Shown piece by piece: positions 8,307 through 15,781 of a DNA stretch of 64,000 bases. How positions within the stretch are numbered: the first letter of the stretch is position 1; each line of letters opens with the position of its first letter. Origin of the DNA: Lachnospiraceae bacterium A4 (GTDB lineage: Bacteria; Bacillota; Clostridia; Lachnospirales; Lachnospiraceae); NCBI GenBank assembly GCA_000403215.2, contig KE159532.1, positions 15,846 through 79,845 on the forward strand, in the 5' to 3' direction. The notes under the pieces are model-generated. The model searched no databases. It saw nothing but the letters and a program-made list of their open reading frames with translations, and was not told where the DNA came from. Position numbers and translations under genes: made by a program.

Positions 8307-8348
8307 CATTTATGGAGAAAGGAAAGAAGAGAATTGTGGTTTACTGCG

Positions 8349-9257
8349 TTATATTTTAATACCTGCATCAGTAAGCATTTTTTTTAGTTTTGCTATTTCA
8401 GCATCCTTATCAGCGAGCCTGGCATCCTTATCAGCGAGCCTAGCATCCTTATCAGCGAGCTTGGCATCCTTATCAGCCAGACGTATTTTAAATTCCATAA
8501 TTTCAGGTGCCAGCATCTCCTTTAATTCTTCACACATTTGATCACCCTCCTGTATCATTCTCTTAAATAGTTCTATATTTGCTTCTGACGTGACATTTAC
8601 AACGGAATCCGCATTTCGTCTGTCTTCGTCATCCTCAAGTTCTGAGCAGCTGTTAAGAAGTCTCTGTGTCCGTATCCTGTCTATGGTCCGTGTCAGGGAT
8701 GTAACCCATACATGGGTCTTTGGATCAAGCTCCCCTGTTGCAAGAATCTGTATGGGGAATAACAGGCCGCTGATCCGATAGATGCCATCGGATTTTTTGA
8801 TAACCTCATATTTTTCCGCCAGCTGTTCTAACAGTATCACAGGTTTCTGTTCCCTGACAAGTGAAACTGTGATATCCATGTTAAGGATTTCACTGACATT
8901 TCCTGCCTCAGACTTATACAGACATGCATAGGACAGTGCTTTGTAAAATGTACCAATGTTCATGTCATCTCCCGGTGATTTATATTCAAAGATATTATTC
9001 CCGAGGAAGAAATCACCAATGTCATTTTTGATCGTGACGCTGGGGTTTTTCCTGATGACAAGGAAATCAATCTTTAACGGCATTTTGCCCAGATTGTGTT
9101 CACGTTCATATCTTAAGTATTTTTTATATTCCCGCAGTTCCAGCTCCATGGCAGAACAGAATGCTGGATGCCACTGTATTTTATCTTCAATCTCCAATAT
9201 AATAATCGTGTTATTGTTCACTCTGCTTTGCAAATAGATTTTATCCGCTGCTGGCAC
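8349..9257 (-). CDS. PD-(D/E)XK-like protein (family often mislabelled 3-isopropylmalate dehydrogenase)
   Basis: 302 residues if GTG 9257 is used. The fold features KIDFLVIRK (Asp) and NNIFEYKSPGD (Glu-x-Lys) fit a PD-(D/E)XK core; this Lachnospiraceae-type family carries a wrong dehydrogenase label in many databases. The C-terminus has four seven-residue LADKDA(R/K/E) units and ends in a coiled coil. The start is uncertain: GTG 9257 has no ribosome binding site, while an ATG at 9298 with GAAGGGAAA leads a 26-codon overlapping frame, so a frameshift or leader peptide is possible. Function unknown; nuclease activity is inference from the fold. Confidence 0.65.
   Translation of the reverse strand: MPAADKIYLQSRVNNNTIIILEIEDKIQWHPAFCSAMELELREYKKYLRYEREHNLGKMPLKIDFLVIRKNPSVTIKNDIGDFFLGNNIFEYKSPGDDMNIGTFYKALSYACLYKSEAGNVSEILNMDITVSLVREQKPVILLEQLAEKYEVIKKSDGIYRISGLLFPIQILATGELDPKTHVWVTSLTRTIDRIRTQRLLNSCSELEDDEDRRNADSVVNVTSEANIELFKRMIQEGDQMCEELKEMLAPEIMEFKIRLADKDAKLADKDARLADKDARLADKDAEIAKLKKMLTDAGIKI
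8401..8482 (-). repeat. 21-bp tandem repeat encoding LADKDA(R) units
   Basis: Four near-identical 21-base units (plus strand GCATCCTTATCAGCGAGCCT with one more base) encode the heptad LADKDAR/K/E. The period of seven residues suits a coiled coil, and unit number may vary by slippage. Confidence 0.9.
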
Positions 9258-9298
9258 TTTTTCATATGGCTTAGAAAGTCATACATGGACAGTAACAT
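9218..9298 (-). CDS. Possible leader ORF overlapping the start of the PD-(D/E)XK-like gene
   Basis: ATG 9298 follows GAAGGGAAA, the only good ribosome binding site below the promoter at 9320-9348. It encodes 26 residues (MLLSMYDFLSHMKKCQQR...) and stops 39 bases inside the longer gene, in another frame. It may be a true leader peptide for coupled translation, or the displaced original N-terminus after a one-base change. Confidence 0.3.
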   Translation of the reverse strand: MLLSMYDFLSHMKKCQQRIKSICKAE

Positions 9299-9319
9299 TT
9301 TCCCTTCATTTATTGTTTC

Positions 9320-9348
9320 AGTATATCATACCAGACAGTAGTGTGCAA
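9320..9348 (-). promoter_or_regulatory. Promoter for the minus-strand PD-(D/E)XK-like gene
   Basis: On the minus strand TTGCAC (9348-9343), 17-base spacer, TATACT (9325-9320). Transcription would start near 9313, just before the GAAGGGAAA-ATG at 9298. Confidence 0.6.
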
Positions 9349-9422
9349 TAAGATTGTGTGATATCAGAAAAGCCTGAAAAATTCCTGATACTGTTCACAC
9401 AGGACTTAGCATTTACTACTAA

Positions 9423-9577
9423 GGAACTGTTCAGAAATTACTCATGATAATTACTTGTCTAAATGTCCATCTGCGTCATCAGAAAATCTTGACATAGCCC
9501 GCTATGCCTGCGATTTTCTTCTTTGCAGCTGAACATTTATACGGCGTACTTGTCACAAGTAATTTCTGAACAGTTCC
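9423..9577. repeat. Palindromic MITE-like element, copy C (complete)
   Basis: 155 bp with perfect 20-bp terminal inverted repeats (GGAACTGTTCAGAAATTACT), flanked by TAA at 9420-9422 and 9578-9580. The centre holds ATAGC-CC-GCTAT, which differs from copy B (GTAGC-CC-GCTAC) by a paired change that keeps the stem. Its right flank continues into a copy of the nuclease gene at a TAA that also exists in the intact gene (5091-5093 region), but the left flank does not match that gene. Confidence 0.92.
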
Positions 9578-9905
9578 TAAGCAGTATGCAGCTTACAGCC
9601 AGAATGGAAGGACTGGACGCAGAGTGCAAGTTACTGCTCAGCAACCGGGAAATACTGGCTGTGATTCTAAAGGAAACGATTGACGAATACAAGGAATACA
9701 GCAGAGAAGAGATTATAGGCTTCATCGAGCCGGATTCCATTCGGACAGGGAGGTATCACCGGGGCGGACAAACTCACAGATACAGGGAGATACGCAGGAA
9801 TTTGCGGCCCTGAATGAGAAAGTGTCCCGGTTCGATATCCGTCTGAGGGCAAAAAATCCAAGACTGTCAAAGGAAAGCATCGTCATTAAACTCCACATAG
9901 ACATT
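9578..9905 (+). pseudogene. Truncated, frameshifted copy of the PD-(D/E)XK transposase-like gene
   Basis: From TAAGCAGTATGCAGC on, the sequence is nearly identical to about 5091-5413 of the intact gene. It lacks the first ~12 codons, has a 4-base deletion (GAGT after GATTCCATT) that shifts the frame, and stops matching after CTCCACATAGACATTGA near 9908, just before another repeat arm. It is bounded by element copies on both sides. High identity implies a recent duplication or recombination. Confidence 0.85.
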
Positions 9906-9922
9906 GAAGAAATAACAGGTTA

Positions 9923-9946
9923 GGAACTGTAGAAAAATAACTGACG
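9923..9946 (+). repeat. Single arm of the palindromic element (copy D, truncated)
   Basis: GGAACTGTAGAAAAATAACTGACG preceded by TTA (9920-9922) matches the left arm of copy B. No inner stem or right arm follows; instead GGGGGTGTCAGTTTAAGTG begins, which may be the end of another mobile element. It marks a rearrangement junction. Confidence 0.7.
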
Positions 9947-9997
9947 GGGGGTGTCAGTTTAAGTGTGTAAGTTGTTTTCAAAATACTACCTCTTAAC

Positions 9998-10846
9998 ATG
10001 GCAGGGCTGCTGGTGGGATGTATCACCAACATCATCCTTGACCCGATCTTTATTTTTGTTTTCCACTGGGGCGTAAAGGGAGCAGCATGGGCGACGATCG
10101 CGGGACAGATCCTGAATGCTTTCCTGTACCTTGCCTACATCTGGAAATTTAAGAGCATCCGGCTGGATAAGGAGTGTTTCCGTATCTCCGGCAAAGTTAT
10201 GGCAAAGGTCAGCAGCCTTGGCATATCCAGTTTCATCACACAGATTGCCATTGTGCTGGTGATGGCAGTTACAAACAACATACTGGTATCCTATGGTGCG
10301 GAGTCCAAATACGGTGCAGAAATCCCGCTGACGACGATCGGCATTACCATGAAGGTAAACCAGGTTGTCTCGGCAGTCCTGCTTGAACTGGCAACAGGGG
10401 CGCAGCCCATCTTCGGCTACAATTACGGAAGCGGGCAGAAGGACAGGGCAAAGCAGGCATACCGCATCATACTGACCGCATCAACAATCATGTTGATTCT
10501 GGCGTTTTTTGTGTTCCAGTTTGCGCCCATGAGCATTGTCAGGCTCTTTGGCTCGGAGTCAGAGCTGTACAACGAGTTTGCGGTGAAATGCTTCCGTATC
10601 TTCCTTCTGGCGTGTCCGATTAACGGGCTGCAGATGGCAACAGGTGTCTTCTTCCAGTCCATTGGCAGACCTACACAGGCAACGATCCTTTCGTTGTCCA
10701 GACAGGTCGTGTACCTGCTCCCGGCGACAATCCTGCTCCCGATGGCATTAGGGGTAGAAGGCGCGCTGTGGGCAGGTCCGCTGGCAGATGTGCTGGCATT
10801 TATAACAACTCTGGTCATGTTGAAATTATATTGGAAAAAAATTTAG
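9998..10846 (+). pseudogene. MATE family efflux transporter, N-terminally truncated
   Basis: The 282-residue frame begins at MAGLLVGCITNIILDPI, which corresponds to the middle of a MATE protein (usual length about 450); roughly the first 165 residues are missing. The remaining six or so membrane segments and the motifs LELATGAQPIFGYNYGSG and GVFFQSIGRPTQA are typical of the second half. No ribosome binding site precedes 9998. MATE proteins expel drugs and other cations by H+ or Na+ exchange, but a half transporter should be inactive. The left border coincides with a repeat arm and possible IS end. Confidence 0.8.
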
Positions 10847-10860
10847 GAGGAAGTTAATCT

Positions 10861-11484
10861 ATGCAGGGAAGAGTCATTACAATCAGCAGGCAATGTGGAA
10901 GCGGTGGACACAGTATCGGGAGCGAGCTGGCAAAAAGACTGGATGTTCCGTTCTATGATAAAGAGATCATAGAAATGACGGCTGAGGAAAGCGGTTTTCA
11001 CCCGCATTTTGTGGAGGAAAAGGGGGAGCATATGGAAAGCGGTATGCTCTCCAACCTGGCAAGGCATCTCTCCTATGCGGGACGGGGAGGTTATGAGGAG
11101 TACCAGCCATTACAGGACCAGCTTTATTTTGCGCAGGCAAAGATTATAAAAGAGCTGGCAGAAAAAGGACCATGCGTGATTGTGGGAAGATGCGCGGACT
11201 ATATTCTGCGTGACAGAAAGGATGTTTTGAATGTCTTTATCCATGCGGATATGAAATTTAAAAAGAAACACTGTGTGGAGAGAGGGCAGTTTACAGAGGG
11301 AAATACAGAAGATTTGATTACCCGGAGGGACAAACTGCGTGCGGACCATTACCGGTACTATACAGACCGGAAATGGGGGAATTCATTCAATTACCACTTA
11401 TGTCTGGACAGCAGCGTGTTTGGTATTGAAAAATGTGTTTCCATGATTCAGGATGCTTTGATAAGTATGCATCAGGATTCGTAA
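10861..11484 (+). CDS. Cytidylate kinase-like family protein
   Basis: 207 residues starting behind TTAGGAGGAAGTTAATCT. The N-terminus RVITISRQCGSGGHSIGSEL is the phosphate-binding loop of the cytidylate-kinase-like family, followed by PFYDKEIIE and a VIVGRCADYIL core strand; the C-terminal half has the LID-like Arg-rich region (TRRDKLRADHYRYYTDRKWG). The family is related to CMP kinase but its substrate is not established. It lies 14 bases after the MATE remnant and 44 bases before the ABC exporter genes, a common arrangement for accessory efflux operons. Confidence 0.85.
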   Translation: MQGRVITISRQCGSGGHSIGSELAKRLDVPFYDKEIIEMTAEESGFHPHFVEEKGEHMESGMLSNLARHLSYAGRGGYEEYQPLQDQLYFAQAKIIKELAEKGPCVIVGRCADYILRDRKDVLNVFIHADMKFKKKHCVERGQFTEGNTEDLITRRDKLRADHYRYYTDRKWGNSFNYHLCLDSSVFGIEKCVSMIQDALISMHQDS

Positions 11485-11528
11485 GGCAGGAAATGTGTTT
11501 TAAGAATGATTGAAAACAGGAGGCATTT

Positions 11529-13190
11529 ATGTTTAAGACACTTTTGAAACAGGTTGGGGATTATAAAAGGGATACCATCCTTACTCCAGTACTGGTCATT
11601 CTGGAAGTTATCATGGAGGTCATAATCCCGATGATGATGGCGGCGGTCATAGATTACGGGCTGAGAGGGCAGGATCTGAAAACAGTATGCCTGATCGGTA
11701 TTGGAATGATCGTGATGGCAGGACTGGCATTATTTTTCGGCGTGGAATCCGGGAAGACGGCATCCAGCGCCAGCTCCGGTTTTGCCATGAATCTGAGGCA
11801 GGCAATGTATGAGCGGATTCAGACTTTTTCCTTTTCCAACATAGATAAGTTTTCCACGGCAGGGCTCGTGACCAGAATGACCACGGACGTGATGAACGTG
11901 CAGCAGGCGTTCCAGATGTCCATCCGCATCTGTGTGAGGGCGCCGATCATGCTGGTCAGCGCAATGGTGATGACATTTGTAATTCATCCCCGCTTTGCCC
12001 TGATTTTTCTGGCAGTCATTCTTTGTCTGGCTGTGGTGCTTGCCCTGATTTCATCAAAGGCCAACCCGACTTTAAGGAAGGTGTTCCATGAATATGATGA
12101 GCTGAATGCGAAGGTGCAGGAGAATGTGAACGGGATGCGGGTAGTGAAATCCTTTGTGCGGGAGGATTATGAGACCCGGCGGTTTCAAACGGAAAGCGAA
12201 AAGATCCGCAGCCTGTTTGTAAGCGCGGAAAAGCTGCTTGCCCTCAATTCTCCGGTCATGCAGTTCTCCATGTACTCCTGTATCCTGCTGATTTCATGGA
12301 TGGGCGCCAAAATGATTATTGCGGGGAGCCTGACGGAAGGGCAGCTTATGAGTATGTTTACATACGTTATCAATATCCTGATCAGTCTGATGATGGTATC
12401 CATGACTTTTGTGATGCTCATTATGTCAAGGGCATCGGGGGAGCGGATTGCAGAGGTTTTGACGGAAGAACCGGATTTATATAATGTTCCCCATGCGATA
12501 AAAGAGGTTGCGGACGGTTCCATTGATTTTGAACAGGTAGGTTTTGCCTATCCGTCCAACCCCGGAAAAGAAGTGATCAGCGATCTGGATATCCATATTA
12601 AGCCAGGGGAGACCATAGGTGTCCTCGGCGGCGTCCCGGTGAAGGATTATGACATGGCCAGCCTGCGGGACAACGTGGCGATGGTTCTTCAGAAGAATGT
12701 ATTGTTTTCCGGAACAATTAAGGAAAATCTGCGGTGGGGAAAAGAAGACGCCACGGATGAGGAAATCATAAATGCGTGCCGTCTTGCACAGGCGGACGAA
12801 TTTATCCGGGATTTTCCGGCAGGATATGACACCCATATTGAACGGGGCGGGGCAAATGTATCTGGCGGGCAGCAACAGAGGCTCTGTATTGCAAGGGCGC
12901 TTTTGAAGAAGCCGAAGATATTGATTTTGGACGATTCCACCAGCGCTGTGGACACCAAAACGGATGCGCTGATCCGCAAGGCATTCCGGGAGCAGATACC
13001 CGACACCACAAAGATTATCATAGCCCAGCGGATTTCCTCCATCCAGGACGCCGACAGGATTCTGGTATTTGACAATGGCAGGATGGAATCTGTGGGAACA
13101 CACGAAGAACTGCTGGAAAGCAGCCCGATCTACAGGGAAATTTATGAGTCACAGACAAAGGAGGGCGGCAGTGATGAGGGCAGGGAATAA
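11529..13190 (+). CDS. ABC exporter half-transporter lacking Walker A
   Basis: 553 residues. Six membrane segments (about 20-300) are followed by a nucleotide-binding domain. Present: Q-loop region MVLQKN, ABC signature NVSGGQQQR, Walker B LILDDSTSAVD with Asp in place of the catalytic Glu, and IIIAQR with Gln in place of the switch His. Absent: the whole P-loop. GETIGVLGG runs straight into VPVKDYDM, where relatives have about 27 more residues including GxGKST. The gap is in frame, around 12627-12632. Degenerate Walker B and H-loop are normal for one partner of heterodimeric exporters; the missing P-loop is not. The partner gene overlaps the end. Confidence 0.85.
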   Translation: MFKTLLKQVGDYKRDTILTPVLVILEVIMEVIIPMMMAAVIDYGLRGQDLKTVCLIGIGMIVMAGLALFFGVESGKTASSASSGFAMNLRQAMYERIQTFSFSNIDKFSTAGLVTRMTTDVMNVQQAFQMSIRICVRAPIMLVSAMVMTFVIHPRFALIFLAVILCLAVVLALISSKANPTLRKVFHEYDELNAKVQENVNGMRVVKSFVREDYETRRFQTESEKIRSLFVSAEKLLALNSPVMQFSMYSCILLISWMGAKMIIAGSLTEGQLMSMFTYVINILISLMMVSMTFVMLIMSRASGERIAEVLTEEPDLYNVPHAIKEVADGSIDFEQVGFAYPSNPGKEVISDLDIHIKPGETIGVLGGVPVKDYDMASLRDNVAMVLQKNVLFSGTIKENLRWGKEDATDEEIINACRLAQADEFIRDFPAGYDTHIERGGANVSGGQQQRLCIARALLKKPKILILDDSTSAVDTKTDALIRKAFREQIPDTTKIIIAQRISSIQDADRILVFDNGRMESVGTHEELLESSPIYREIYESQTKEGGSDEGRE

Positions 13191-15048
13191 GAAAAATATG
13201 GGCGCAGTCTTAAAGCGTCTGATGACGTATATCCTGAAAAAATATAAATGGCAGTGCCTGCTTGTGGCATTGTGTATTCTGGTCAGTACCGCTGCGAATA
13301 TTGGCGGCACCCTGTTTATGAGGAATCTGATTGATGATTACATTCTGCCTTTTGTGAACCGGACACAGCCTGACCTGACGCCGCTTTTAAGGGCGCTGCT
13401 GATGATGGCGGCAGTTTATTATATCGGTGTATTCTGCACATGGGCTTATAACTTTATGATGATTTATGTATCACAGGGAATGTTAAAGACCGTGAGGGAT
13501 GACCTGTTCTGCCATATGGAACGGCTTCCGGTCCGTTATTTTGACACAAAATCCCACGGGGACATTATGAGTATCTACACCAATGATACAGATACCCTGC
13601 GGCAGGTGATCAGCCAGAGTATGCCGCAGATGCTGTCCGCAGTGATCACGATTGCAGGGGTGTTTGCTTCCATGCTGGTATTAAGCCTTCCGCTGACACT
13701 GATCACGGTGGTAATGATTCTCTGCATGGTGTTTGCGACGAGGATCATATCCTCGAAGAGTGGGCATTATTTTGTAAAACAGCAGACGGATGTTGGAAAT
13801 CTGAACGGTTACATAGAGGAAATGATGGAAGGGCAGAAGGTGGTAAAGGTGTTTTGCCATGAGACTGCCTGCATAAAGGATTTTAAGGATCTGAACGGAA
13901 AACTGCGTGACAGCGCAAATAATGCCAATCGGTATGCCAGTATGCTGATGCCGGTGCTCGGTAATCTTGGGTATGTCAGCTATGCGGTGATCGCCATGGC
14001 GGGGGCGTGCCTGTCCATCTTTGGCGGACAGATGACCCTTGGGACGCTGGCATCCTTCCTGCAGTTTTCCCGTTCCTTTAACCAGCCGATCTCACAGCTT
14101 TCCCAGCAGTTAAATTCCATCATCATGGCGGCTGCAGGCGCGGAGCGGATATTCGGGCTGCTGGATGAGGAAGCGGAACAGGACAATGGATATGTAAAAC
14201 TTGTGAATGCGAAATACGATGCACAGGGAAACCTGACAGAAGTGTCAGAGGGGACAGGAATCTGGGCATGGAAGCATTACCATAAGGCGGACAATACCAC
14301 CACCTACCAGCTCATGGAGGGGGATGTGGTATTTGACCATGTGGATTTTGGCTATACGGAGGAAAAGGAGGTTCTGCACGATATTGAGATATATGCAAGG
14401 CCGGGGCAGAAGGTTGCCTTTGTGGGAGCCACCGGCGCCGGGAAAACAACGGTCACCAATCTGATCAACCGCTTTTATGATGTGCAGGACGGCAAGATTC
14501 GTTACGACGGGATCAATATCAATAAGATTAAAAAAGACGACCTGCGGCATTCCCTTGGGCTGGTACTGCAGGATACACACCTGTTCACAGGCACTGTCAT
14601 GGATAATATCCGTTATGGAAAGCTGGATGCCACGGAGGAGGAGGTAATCCGGGCGGCAAAGCTGGCAAATGCCCATGATTTCATTATGAAACTTCCCGAC
14701 GGGTATCAGACGCAGTTAAAGGGCAGCGGGAATACTCTTTCCCAGGGGCAGAGGCAGCTTCTGGCAATCGCAAGGGTGGCGGTGGCGGACCCGCCGGTGC
14801 TGATTCTGGATGAGGCCACGTCAAGCATTGACACCCGCACGGAAAAGATCGTGCAGGACGGCATGGATCGGCTGATGAAAGGCAGGACGGTATTTGTGAT
14901 CGCCCACAGGCTTTCCACCATCAGGAACTCAGATGTGATCATGGTGCTGGATCACGGACGGATTGTGGAACGGGGGAACCATGAAAGCCTGCTGGCAAAG
15001 AAAGGAATGTATTACCAGCTTTATACCGGGAAACTGGAACAGGAATGA
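13174..15048 (+). CDS. ABC exporter half-transporter, catalytic partner
   Basis: 624 residues from ATG 13174, chosen for the AAAGGAGGG site and the usual 17-base overlap with the first subunit. Membrane domain with six segments (about 25-340), a charged insert near 360-395 typical of this MsbA/MdlB-like group, then a complete ATP-binding domain: Walker A GATGAGKTT, Q-loop LVLQDTH, signature NTLSQGQRQ, Walker B LILDEATSS and H-loop VIAHRLST. Together with the previous gene it should form a heterodimeric multidrug or lipid exporter in which only this subunit supplies a full catalytic core. Substrate not deducible. Confidence 0.9.
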   Translation: MRAGNKKNMGAVLKRLMTYILKKYKWQCLLVALCILVSTAANIGGTLFMRNLIDDYILPFVNRTQPDLTPLLRALLMMAAVYYIGVFCTWAYNFMMIYVSQGMLKTVRDDLFCHMERLPVRYFDTKSHGDIMSIYTNDTDTLRQVISQSMPQMLSAVITIAGVFASMLVLSLPLTLITVVMILCMVFATRIISSKSGHYFVKQQTDVGNLNGYIEEMMEGQKVVKVFCHETACIKDFKDLNGKLRDSANNANRYASMLMPVLGNLGYVSYAVIAMAGACLSIFGGQMTLGTLASFLQFSRSFNQPISQLSQQLNSIIMAAAGAERIFGLLDEEAEQDNGYVKLVNAKYDAQGNLTEVSEGTGIWAWKHYHKADNTTTYQLMEGDVVFDHVDFGYTEEKEVLHDIEIYARPGQKVAFVGATGAGKTTVTNLINRFYDVQDGKIRYDGININKIKKDDLRHSLGLVLQDTHLFTGTVMDNIRYGKLDATEEEVIRAAKLANAHDFIMKLPDGYQTQLKGSGNTLSQGQRQLLAIARVAVADPPVLILDEATSSIDTRTEKIVQDGMDRLMKGRTVFVIAHRLSTIRNSDVIMVLDHGRIVERGNHESLLAKKGMYYQLYTGKLEQE

Positions 15049-15175
15049 TAGGAGAAGATAGGAAAATTCAAAAATCTTTTCCCATTTTTCACTCTCCCCT
15101 CCTCGATTACCTTTTTATATCTATTTTGTAGCTTTTTGACATGTTATATTGTATTCATAGTGAAGGAGGTACAAA

Positions 15176-15751
15176 ATGGATTCAATGCGCAGAGAAAAAA
15201 GAGTAAAGAAAATGAATACAATAAAAAGAATGAAAAGACCAAAAGCACAATATGCAGAAGCTATATATGAGGAGGTTATCAGAAGAAATTCCGATATGGT
15301 CTACAGGCTTGCGTATTCCCTCGTCAAAACCCGTGCCGATGCAGATGATATTTTTCAGGAGGTTTTTCTGCGGTATATGCAGAATGAGCCAGTGTTTCAG
15401 GGTGAAGAGCATGAGAAAGCATGGTTTTTGCGGGTGACGATGAACTGCTGTAAAAACTTCTGGAAATCGCCGTGGATGCGTAGAAGGGTGGCGCTGGAAC
15501 GTGAAGAAATGGAGCAGTGCGGATTTTTTTGTGAGCTGGACGACGACAGTGCGGCGCTGGTCGATGCTGTCAAGCAGCTCTCAAAAAAGTACCGTATTGT
15601 GATTCATTTGTTTTATTATGAGGAGTTGTCCATCGAGGAAATCGCAAAGCTCACGAATGCAAAAGCTTCGACGGTGCGGACAAGGCTGACTAGAGCAAGG
15701 CGGCAGCTTAGAAGTTTACTGAAGGAGGAACTGAGGACGTTTGCCGAGTAA
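15176..15751 (+). CDS. RNA polymerase sigma factor, sigma-70 (ECF-like) family
   Basis: 191 residues behind GAAGGAGGTACAAA. Region 2 spans roughly residues 35-100 (SDMVYRLAYSLVKTRADAD, DIFQEVFLRYM), region 4 the end (LSIEEIAKLTNAKASTVRTRLTRARRQL), a helix-turn-helix that reads the -35 element. It is followed after 30 bases by a DUF4179 membrane protein that should act as its anti-sigma factor. A TTGACA lies at 15138 upstream, possibly part of its promoter. Target genes are unknown. Confidence 0.9.
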   Translation: MDSMRREKRVKKMNTIKRMKRPKAQYAEAIYEEVIRRNSDMVYRLAYSLVKTRADADDIFQEVFLRYMQNEPVFQGEEHEKAWFLRVTMNCCKNFWKSPWMRRRVALEREEMEQCGFFCELDDDSAALVDAVKQLSKKYRIVIHLFYYEELSIEEIAKLTNAKASTVRTRLTRARRQLRSLLKEELRTFAE

Positions 15752-15781
15752 GAGCTATAACATGAGAAAGGAGAGGTTTGA

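Noticed and set aside
8401-8482. Tandem 21-bp units considered as a CRISPR array
   Set aside because: Units are contiguous without spacers and keep a reading frame; they encode a heptad repeat.
9523-9813. 96-residue frame beginning in element copy C
   Set aside because: It is the element fused to the frameshifted nuclease fragment; no promoter or ribosome binding site fits.
12477-13103. 208-residue minus-strand open frame
   Set aside because: Antisense to the ABC exporter gene and rich in unlikely composition.
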